Assembly (NCBI GenBank): GCA_023151185.1
Contig: JAKLJL010000002.1
Location: 445,058-509,057, forward strand
Reading direction: 5' to 3'
Length of the DNA: 64,000 nt
Source of the DNA: Bacteroidota bacterium
GTDB taxonomy: Bacteria; Bacteroidota; JABWAT01
Both the position numbers and the translations under genes were made by a program. Under the pieces are notes generated by a model. That model saw only the letters and a program-made list of their open reading frames with translations, did not search any database and was not told where the DNA came from. This document shows, one piece after another, positions 41,419 through 48,437 of this stretch (position 1 is its first letter; each line of letters starts with the position of its first letter).

Positions 41419-42432
41419 TCAAGCCGGACTTTGGTTCAGAAATTCCATGGCTTTATCCACATTTTCAGGAGATCCGATAAAAAGCGGGCTCCTCTCATGC
41501 AGTTCCTTTGGCACAAGATCCAGGATTCGCCGGGTTCCGTTTGTTGCTTTTCCGCCTGCCTGTTCGATAATCATAGCCAGCGGATTGCATTCATAAAGTA
41601 ATCTGAGCTTTCCTTGAGGTGCTTTTTCAGTACCGGGGTAAATGTAAATTCCGCCGTACAGCAGATTCCGGTGGAAATCTGCAACCAGCGATCCAATATA
41701 CCGTGAAGAATAAGGCCGGCCAGTAGGTTTATCGGTTTCCTTCAGCCAGGAAATGTAAGATTTTATTCCATCCGAGAAAGAAACCCAGTTCCCTTCATTA
41801 ATCGAATAAAGAGAACCACGTGCCGGCGTTTTCATATTGGGATGGGACAGCAAAAACTCACCGCAGCTTGGATCGTAGGTAAAGCCATGCACCCCGTTCC
41901 CGGTTGTGTAAACAAACATGGTGCTCGATCCATAAATGACATATCCGGCCCCGATCTGTTTATATCCGGGCTGGAGCACATCTCTCAGTTCGGACGCCTT
42001 TCCAGCAGGTGAAACCCGTTTATAAATCGAAAAGATAGTCCCGATGGAAACATTTGCATCGATATTTGAGGATCCATCCAGCGGGTCAAAAACAACAACG
42101 TACCGCCCGCCCCAGGACGATTCATCCAGTTCGATCAGTCCGTCATTCTCCTCACTGGCAAGTGCACAGACGATGCCATCATGGTTCATCACCGAAACAA
42201 AGACATCATTGGCATACATATCCAGCTTTTTCTGGACTTCCCCTGAGGAATTCGATTCACTTGTAATTCCCAGAATGTCCACCAATCCGGCTTTTCTGAC
42301 ATCCCGGGTTACAATTTTTGCTGCAAGAGACAGGTTGTAGAGAATTTTCGTAAACTCCCCGGTTGCATAGGGGAATCGTTTTTCCTGTTCAATAAAGTGG
42401 CGGTCGATGGTGATGATACTTTGAAACTTCAT
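41419..42432 (-). CDS. fbp: Fructose-1,6-bisphosphatase, class I
   Basis: 337 residues from ATG 42432 (MKFQSIITIDRHFIEQEKRF), with AGGA 7 bases before; a longer open frame to 42459 is unlikely. The metal/phosphate site DPLDGSSNIDANVSIGTIFS (about 110-130) is diagnostic of class I FBPase, and GKLRLLYECNPLAMIIEQAGG near the C-terminus completes it. It removes the 1-phosphate in gluconeogenesis. It is preceded by the terminator of the ABC gene, so it has its own promoter in 42433-42531. Confidence 0.96.
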   Translation of the reverse strand: MKFQSIITIDRHFIEQEKRFPYATGEFTKILYNLSLAAKIVTRDVRKAGLVDILGITSESNSSGEVQKKLDMYANDVFVSVMNHDGIVCALASEENDGLIELDESSWGGRYVVVFDPLDGSSNIDANVSIGTIFSIYKRVSPAGKASELRDVLQPGYKQIGAGYVIYGSSTMFVYTTGNGVHGFTYDPSCGEFLLSHPNMKTPARGSLYSINEGNWVSFSDGIKSYISWLKETDKPTGRPYSSRYIGSLVADFHRNLLYGGIYIYPGTEKAPQGKLRLLYECNPLAMIIEQAGGKATNGTRRILDLVPKELHERSPLFIGSPENVDKAMEFLNQSPA

Positions 42433-42533
42433 GGCTGGTTCCTGGTCTGGTCGTCTCAAAGATAAAATAAAAACAGGACTCCGGAAAGGCCTTTTTGCAT
42501 CTCATCTCACTATATTTCAAGAACTTACATTAA

Positions 42534-42557
42534 AAAGCGGTTCCACTTGACCGCCTT
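42534..42557 (-). terminator. Intrinsic terminator of the ABC exporter/RNase Z operon
   Basis: AAAGCGGT (42534-42541), 8-base loop, ACCGCCTT (42550-42557), with one G-U pair and a U-run on the minus strand. It lies 5 bases after the stop of the downstream ABC gene. Confidence 0.7.
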
Positions 42558-42562
42558 ATGGG

Positions 42563-44344
42563 TTACCCGATTTCCTGTTCACTGTACTGGAGCTGATACA
42601 GTTTCCGGTAAATCCCGTTGGCGGCGAGAAGTTCTGTATGAGTGCCCGATTCCCGCACTTCCCCTTTATGCAGAACGATGATTTTATCTGACCGGTGAAT
42701 CGTTGAAAGTCGGTGGGCAATGATGATGGCTGTGCGGTTCTGAAGGATGACCTCAATCGCATTCTGGATCAGGGCTTCCGTTGTCGTATCCACCGAACTG
42801 GTTGCCTCATCCAGAATAACAATATCGGGATTATACAGCAGGACCCGGATGAAACTGATGAGTTGTCTTTGCCCCGCAGAGAGATTTCCTCCCCGTTCTG
42901 TCAGCATAAACTCATAGCCTCCGGGCAATGCGGAAATAAAGTCATGGGCCTGCACCAATTGTGCTGCTTTTAAAACCGATTCCATCGGGATTTCCCTGTT
43001 TCCTAGAGTCAGGTTATCATAAACCGATCCTGTAAACAGGAAAACATCCTGCAGAACAACTCCGATTCTGTTTCTGAGTGACGGCAGGTCGAAGCTTTCT
43101 ACCGGAATTCCGTCTATCAGAATACTCCCGGATGAAAGTGGGTAAAACCGGTTGATCAGACTGATGATGGTCGTTTTACCGGATCCTGTAGCGCCGACAA
43201 TGGCCGTTTTTTCTCCGGGTCTGGCTTCAAAGGAAACTCCTTTCAGGACGAACTGATCGTCTGTATAGGCAGACCAGACATTCCGGAATTCTACCTGTCC
43301 TCTTAGTGCCGGCGGTTTAATCTGCCCGTCAGTTTTTTCAACCCAGGGTTCTCTGTCGAGCAGTTTGAATATTCGTTCTGACGAGGCCATTGCCCGCTGC
43401 ATAATGTCATATTTTTCACTCAGATCCCGGATCGGCCTGAAGAATTGTTCAACATACTGGATAAACATGAACAGGACACCCAAAGTAACTCCAGACTGAA
43501 CCGCCTCACCGCCGCCATACCAGATGATCAGGGCAATCGCCAGTGAGGATAAAAAATCGACAACGGGGTAGAAAACCGAGTAATAAAAAATTCCCCGGAT
43601 GTGAGCATCCCGATGATCTGAATTGATTTTCTTAAACCGGTCCATTTCCCTGTTTTCCCGGTTAAAAATCTGGATGATCTGCATGCCTGTTATATGCTCC
43701 TGCAGAAATGTCATCAGTTTGGCAACCTGCCCTCTGACTTCCAGATAGGATTCTCTGGCTTTTCTCCTGAAAAGAAACGAAGCATAAATCATTGGTGGAA
43801 GCACTGAAAGGGTGATCAGGCTCAGTTTCCAGTCGGTCAGAAACATGAGAACAAGAATGAAAACCAGACGGAACAGGTCCCCGAATACCGCAACCAAACC
43901 AGAAGAAAACATTTCATTCAGGACTTCAACATCTGACGTGACCCGAGAAATCAGCCTTCCGATCGGATTTTTATCAAAGAAACTCAGGTTCAGATACTGA
44001 ATAAAGGAAAAAATCTGCTGACGAAGATCATAAATTGCCTTCTGACCCAGATATTGGGTAATGTAGGTCAAACCAAACTGGAAAAGCACCTCCAGAATCA
44101 GCAACCCCAGAATTGCAGCACCAATCAGATGCAATCCCTGCCAATCTCCTTCTGCAATGGAATGATCAATGGCATAATGGGACAGCCAGGGCCTGAGGGG
44201 ACCTAAAAGAGAGGCTGTTACGGAAAAAACAACACCCCAGGCTACCCATTTTTTATGGGGTCTTACGTAGGTAAAAAGGCGTTTAAGCAACTGCCAGTCG
44301 AGGGCTTTTCCAGAGGGTTCGTCTTCGTGAAAAGGTGCAGACAC
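42563..44344 (-). CDS. ABC exporter half-transporter (BmrD/TM288-like)
   Basis: 593 residues. A six-helix membrane domain (about 30-330) is fused to an ATPase domain. The ATPase has Walker A GATGSGKTTIISLINRF, signature LSAGQRQLISFIRVLL, and Walker B VILDEATSSVDTTTE with the catalytic Glu present, plus the H-loop His (IIAHRLSTI). This is the catalytically competent half. The other half, encoded by 45262-47028, has Asp for this Glu, so the two are likely to form a heterodimeric exporter. The start is GTG 44344, 3 bases after the rnz stop. Substrate unknown; drugs, lipids or peptides are usual for this class. Confidence 0.92.
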   Translation of the reverse strand: MSAPFHEDEPSGKALDWQLLKRLFTYVRPHKKWVAWGVVFSVTASLLGPLRPWLSHYAIDHSIAEGDWQGLHLIGAAILGLLILEVLFQFGLTYITQYLGQKAIYDLRQQIFSFIQYLNLSFFDKNPIGRLISRVTSDVEVLNEMFSSGLVAVFGDLFRLVFILVLMFLTDWKLSLITLSVLPPMIYASFLFRRKARESYLEVRGQVAKLMTFLQEHITGMQIIQIFNRENREMDRFKKINSDHRDAHIRGIFYYSVFYPVVDFLSSLAIALIIWYGGGEAVQSGVTLGVLFMFIQYVEQFFRPIRDLSEKYDIMQRAMASSERIFKLLDREPWVEKTDGQIKPPALRGQVEFRNVWSAYTDDQFVLKGVSFEARPGEKTAIVGATGSGKTTIISLINRFYPLSSGSILIDGIPVESFDLPSLRNRIGVVLQDVFLFTGSVYDNLTLGNREIPMESVLKAAQLVQAHDFISALPGGYEFMLTERGGNLSAGQRQLISFIRVLLYNPDIVILDEATSSVDTTTEALIQNAIEVILQNRTAIIIAHRLSTIHRSDKIIVLHKGEVRESGTHTELLAANGIYRKLYQLQYSEQEIG

Positions 44345-44347
44345 AGC

Positions 44348-45262
44348 TTATCCGATTTTTAAAGTTTTAAAGTCATGCCCAAGGGAGACGGTTCCGAATA
44401 CGCCAGATGCTTCTCTCAGCAGGGGACTCAGGTCCATATACCGGGCACTGTAATGAAAAAGTACCAGTTCCTTAACGCCAGCCAATGCAGCAACTTTTCC
44501 GGCATCTAACGCCGTAGAGTGCCCGGTTTCGTCTGCCTTCATGGCAAGGTCGGCCAGGTAAGTTGCTTCATGCATCAGCAGGTCTGTATTTGCCGCCAGT
44601 AAAACCGAGCGGGAACAGAACCGGGTATCGGTAATATAAGCAAAGGACCTGGGCTTTCTGGGTTCACCTACCACCTCTGAGGGATGGATCACCCGGCCAT
44701 CCGGAAGCCTAACCGGTTTACCTTCTTTCAGGTCACCCAGCAAAGGTCCCTTCGGGACGCCCAGTTTTCCGGCCAACTCTGCATTTAACTGCCCGGACCC
44801 CGGTTTTTCTGAAAACCGGTAGCCGAAAGCCGGAATCCGGTGATCAAGACTCACAGCAGAGATCTGAAATTTCCCGGTCTCATAAACAACCTCTGGGGTT
44901 TCAATAAAATCCAGTTCGATCACACTGAATGGAAAATCTGCAAAAAACTGCTGGTGCTTCTGGCTGACGTCCAGAATTTCCTTAAGACCTTTTGGCCCGA
45001 TAACGGTCAGATGGTCCGATTTGTTTGAATAATTAATTCCTGAAAGCAATCCCGGCAACCCGAATGAATGGTCGCCGTGAAGATGAGTGATGCAGATCGT
45101 TTTGATTTTGGATGGATGCAGTTGAATTTTCCGGATAGAAAACTGGGTTCCTTCACCGCAGTCAAACAGAACATATTCCTGGTCAAGAACCAGAACAGTC
45201 CCCGACAGATTTCTTCCCGGAACCGGGATGGCTGAGCTGGTGCCAAGAAGGGTGACTTCCAT
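44348..45262 (-). CDS. rnz: Ribonuclease Z
   Basis: 304 residues. The metallo-beta-lactamase motif THLHGDHSFGLPGLLSG (about 60-75) holds the zinc-binding HxHxDH, and further ligands appear in MHEATY and GHSTALDAGKVA. It cuts the 3' trailer of tRNAs lacking an encoded CCA, which applies to both tRNAs in this window. Its ATG overlaps the stop of the upstream ABC gene (TGATG) and its stop lies 3 bases before the next ABC start, so it is wedged between the two exporter halves. Confidence 0.95.
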   Translation of the reverse strand: MEVTLLGTSSAIPVPGRNLSGTVLVLDQEYVLFDCGEGTQFSIRKIQLHPSKIKTICITHLHGDHSFGLPGLLSGINYSNKSDHLTVIGPKGLKEILDVSQKHQQFFADFPFSVIELDFIETPEVVYETGKFQISAVSLDHRIPAFGYRFSEKPGSGQLNAELAGKLGVPKGPLLGDLKEGKPVRLPDGRVIHPSEVVGEPRKPRSFAYITDTRFCSRSVLLAANTDLLMHEATYLADLAMKADETGHSTALDAGKVAALAGVKELVLFHYSARYMDLSPLLREASGVFGTVSLGHDFKTLKIG

Positions 45263-47028
45263 CAGGATATGGCTTTCAGTTCTTCCTCGAGCAATTGCCT
45301 GACGTACAATGCTGAATATAGTCCGCCATGATCCACCAGTTCTGAATGTTTACCGATTTCTGCAACCTGCCCATGAGAAAGAACAACTATCTGATCGGCA
45401 GATTTGATGGCTGAAATCCGGTGGCTGATCAGAATAACCGTCTTTCCGGCAAGTTTTTCACGAAGCCGGGTCAAAATGGCATCTTCTGTCTGGGTATCAA
45501 CTGCAGAAAGACTGTCATCCAGAATAAGAATATCCGGATTTTTCATCAGAGCCCGGGCAATTGAGGTTCGTTGCTTTTGTCCGCCGGAAAGGGTAATCCC
45601 CCGTTCCCCGACAACTGTTTCGAACCGATTCGGAAATCCTTCAATATTTTCACGGATCAGGGCAGTTTCAGAAGCTTCCAGTACATCCTGGTCGCCGGCG
45701 GATTCCACTCCAAACGCAATATTGTTCCCGATGGTATCACTGAAAAGAAAAGATTCCTGCGGAACGTAGCCGGTTTTGCTTCTTAAAACTTTAAGCGGAT
45801 AGGATTTGAGATCCCTGCCATCCAGCAGGATGACTCCGGAAGTGGGGTCAAATAACCGGACAATCAACCCGGCAAGTGTTGATTTCCCCGATCCGGTATG
45901 CCCGGTTATCGCCAGAATCTCACCGGGGTCAACTGAAAAATTGATATTTTCCAGAGCTTTCCGCCCATCAGGATACGTATAGGAAACTGATTTAAATTCC
46001 AGTTTTCCTGAAATACCGGTTAACTGGTGATCGGTAGCCGAAGAATCAGAGATTTCCGGAGTTTCATCCGTAAGCTGGTTCAGCCGTTTTTGAGAAGCTG
46101 CTGCCTGCTGTATGATATTCATGACCCATCCAAGAGCTACCATCGGCCAGATCAGCATCCCGATGTACATTACAAACTGTGTCATCTGTCCGATCGTCAG
46201 GGCCCCGGAAATGACCAGTGCCCCACCGGCCCAAACCACCAGAACAACGGAAAGCCCGATTAGCAGGGTCATGGATGCATAAAAAAAGGATTGATACCAC
46301 GCCAGTTTCAGGTTTTTGTCCTGATAAATTCCGTTCAGTTCAGTAAATCTGCGGATTTCCGCTGATTCCCGGACGAAGGATTTTACAATCCGGATCCCGG
46401 ACAGGTTTTCCTGTACACGGGTTGTCAGGACGGAATAGTGTCCCTGGATATCAGAATAAACCTGATGAATCAGTTTTCCCATCCTGAAAACCAGATAAGA
46501 CATGACCGGAAGGGGAACCAGCACCAAAAGAGTCAGTTTCCAGTTAATCCAGAGCATAACCGGAATAATGAAGAAAAAACTGACCAATGTATTGGCCGAA
46601 TACATGATACCCGGCCCCAGAAAACTTCTTACTGCATTGATGTCATTGGTATTCTTGGCCAGCAGGTCGCCGGTGTTGTGGGATTTGTAAAAAGAGGCTG
46701 AAAGGGTTTGAAGGTGCTGGTAAAGATCATTCCGGATGTCAAACTCAGCCTCTCTGCTGACCACGATGATGGTTTGTCTGACCAGGTAAAGAAAAATTCC
46801 CCGCCCGGCAGCCACAAACAGGATAACCAATCCATACCCCAGCAAGGCTCCGGAAGTTGGGTTTAATTTCAGGGAATCAACTGCACCTGCAACAAGTATA
46901 GGGCCGGTAACATTGAAAAGATTTGTCAGGAAAACAAACAGAAGTCCGAGGATTAATTTTTTCCGGTACCTGACAAGATAAGGTTTCAGTGAAATCAGGA
47001 TTTCAGGGGCAGATTGATTCTTGCTCAT
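45262..47028 (-). CDS. ABC exporter half-transporter with degenerate catalytic site (BmrC/TM287-like)
   Basis: 588 residues: membrane domain (about 15-320) and ATPase domain. Walker A is GHTGSGKSTLAGLIVRLF, the signature LSGGQKQRTSIARALM, and Walker B ILILDDSLSAVDTQTE, with Asp replacing the catalytic Glu. The same change marks the non-canonical subunit in BmrCD and TM287/288. The canonical LSGGQ signature here would complete the competent site on the partner encoded at 42563-44344. It overlaps rnz by one base (TGATG) and follows the TPR gene by 5 bases. Confidence 0.92.
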   Translation of the reverse strand: MSKNQSAPEILISLKPYLVRYRKKLILGLLFVFLTNLFNVTGPILVAGAVDSLKLNPTSGALLGYGLVILFVAAGRGIFLYLVRQTIIVVSREAEFDIRNDLYQHLQTLSASFYKSHNTGDLLAKNTNDINAVRSFLGPGIMYSANTLVSFFFIIPVMLWINWKLTLLVLVPLPVMSYLVFRMGKLIHQVYSDIQGHYSVLTTRVQENLSGIRIVKSFVRESAEIRRFTELNGIYQDKNLKLAWYQSFFYASMTLLIGLSVVLVVWAGGALVISGALTIGQMTQFVMYIGMLIWPMVALGWVMNIIQQAAASQKRLNQLTDETPEISDSSATDHQLTGISGKLEFKSVSYTYPDGRKALENINFSVDPGEILAITGHTGSGKSTLAGLIVRLFDPTSGVILLDGRDLKSYPLKVLRSKTGYVPQESFLFSDTIGNNIAFGVESAGDQDVLEASETALIRENIEGFPNRFETVVGERGITLSGGQKQRTSIARALMKNPDILILDDSLSAVDTQTEDAILTRLREKLAGKTVILISHRISAIKSADQIVVLSHGQVAEIGKHSELVDHGGLYSALYVRQLLEEELKAIS

Positions 47029-47033
47029 GGATT

Positions 47034-48344
47034 TCAGAAGGATTTGATTTTCTGATCTTCAGAGTCTCTTTTTTCAATTCCCTTTTTAATGAGATCCCGC
47101 AGACGAAGGTATTCAGCTTCCCCCAGTCCCTGCCGGATGTACTCCAGTCTCTTATCGGTTTTTGCAAGAAGCACGGTCATCTGGTTTTTTTCTGCAAGAT
47201 GCCGACTGACCAGAAAATACTTGACTGCTTCCGGAAATTTTTTCTGATCTGCATGAAACGAGGCAACATGGGCCAAGGTCAGTGCAAGTCCCTTCTGGTG
47301 ATCCAGCTTTTTAAAAATATCAAGTGCTTCACTGAAACCGGCATAGGCAGCACCAGTGTTCCCGCTTTCGAAATAAACGATGCCCAGATTTACCAGGCAA
47401 CAGGCTTTTTCGGCAAAATTATCATTTTCAGTATTTAATTTAATGGCCGTTTTCAGGGATTCGGCAGCAGATGAAAATCTGCCGAGGTCAAACTGGAGAG
47501 CTCCGGTCTGCAGCAGGATCTGAGCCCTCATGGCCTGATCACCCAGGTCAGATTTAATTTTGTAGGCTTTCATAAACTCTTCCCCCGATTTGTCATACCG
47601 GTTCCATAGGTGATAAATGATCCCCATCTGGAAAAAATATTCCGCACTGTTGAAGACGTTTGTGCCAGGGTGAACGGCACATTGGCTGAAGCACTCAAAA
47701 GCCTTTTCATATTCTCCTGCATCGAAGTAAAATGTGCCAAGGGTTTGCAGGATATTCAGCAGTTCATAATCCTGACTGCCTTTAGCTTTTCTTCCGGCAA
47801 GCTGTTTTTCAAGAATTTCAATTTTCTGATCCAGAATCCGGATGCTGGGCCGAGTTTTAAGATCATGCGGGTAGGCCAGCGGGAACTCATATTCACCATA
47901 AAGCCGCAGTTGTTCCCATCCCAGTTTCCAGACGGTTGGGGCCTGTGAATAAAAAGCATCCCAGGCATAAGCCGGAAGCCAGAAGATAAAAGCATGCTGG
48001 ATGGCATGGAAGGCAACCGCAGATTTTTCCAGAAAAGCAGCCGCTTCAGAAGAATCGGAAAATTCTGAAAAAAACTCATCCCAGCCGGTAAGGTGAATCA
48101 GAAGTTTATGTCCCTGATGCCTGGCTTCCAATTCAACCAGTTGGCGGTCAACCGGTTTTTTAGAGGTCAGTTTCAGAGAAACAGGGAAAAAACCGAACCG
48201 GATAACGGCTTCTGAAATAAAGTCGATGGCTTCCCTTGTTTTATCAGGCGGATTCAATCCGATAAACGCCCGGGTACCCAACGGGTTTTTCCTGAATCCG
48301 TCAATGACGACTCCGACCTGTTCTGAAAGAAAAAGGCTGAACAT
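47034..48344 (-). CDS. TPR protein with a degenerate NTPase-like N-terminal region
   Basis: 436 residues from ATG 48344 (MFSLFLSEQVGVVIDGFRKN), with AGGA 6 bases before. The C-terminal half (about 190-420) has at least six TPR units, such as LGTFYFDAGEYEKAFECFSQ and LVNLGIVYFESGNTGAAYAG. The N-terminal 180 residues contain HKLLIHLTGWDEFFSEFSDS and AFIFWLPAYAWDAFYSQAPT, which recall the core of AAA/NACHT-type TPR ATPases in which a Walker B strand is followed by WLPxYAxxxxxxxAPxxW. I see no Walker A motif, so it is probably a decayed or partner form. It is upstream of the ABC/RNase Z operon (5-base gap). Confidence 0.78.
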   Translation of the reverse strand: MFSLFLSEQVGVVIDGFRKNPLGTRAFIGLNPPDKTREAIDFISEAVIRFGFFPVSLKLTSKKPVDRQLVELEARHQGHKLLIHLTGWDEFFSEFSDSSEAAAFLEKSAVAFHAIQHAFIFWLPAYAWDAFYSQAPTVWKLGWEQLRLYGEYEFPLAYPHDLKTRPSIRILDQKIEILEKQLAGRKAKGSQDYELLNILQTLGTFYFDAGEYEKAFECFSQCAVHPGTNVFNSAEYFFQMGIIYHLWNRYDKSGEEFMKAYKIKSDLGDQAMRAQILLQTGALQFDLGRFSSAAESLKTAIKLNTENDNFAEKACCLVNLGIVYFESGNTGAAYAGFSEALDIFKKLDHQKGLALTLAHVASFHADQKKFPEAVKYFLVSRHLAEKNQMTVLLAKTDKRLEYIRQGLGEAEYLRLRDLIKKGIEKRDSEDQKIKSF

Positions 48345-48390
48345 TTTAATTCCTGGGTTATAACTCACTGAAGGACCGGGTTCGGGAAAA

Positions 48391-48423
48391 CCGGATTTTA
48401 CCCTTTTTTCGGATAAAATCCGG
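48391..48423 (-). terminator. Intrinsic terminator of the Ycf48-like repeat lipoprotein gene
   Basis: CCGGATTTTA (48391-48400), 13-base loop, TAAAATCCGG (48414-48423), followed on the minus strand by TTTT. It lies 15 bases after the stop at 48438. Confidence 0.75.
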
Positions 48424-48437
48424 CCAAAAAAATTGCT

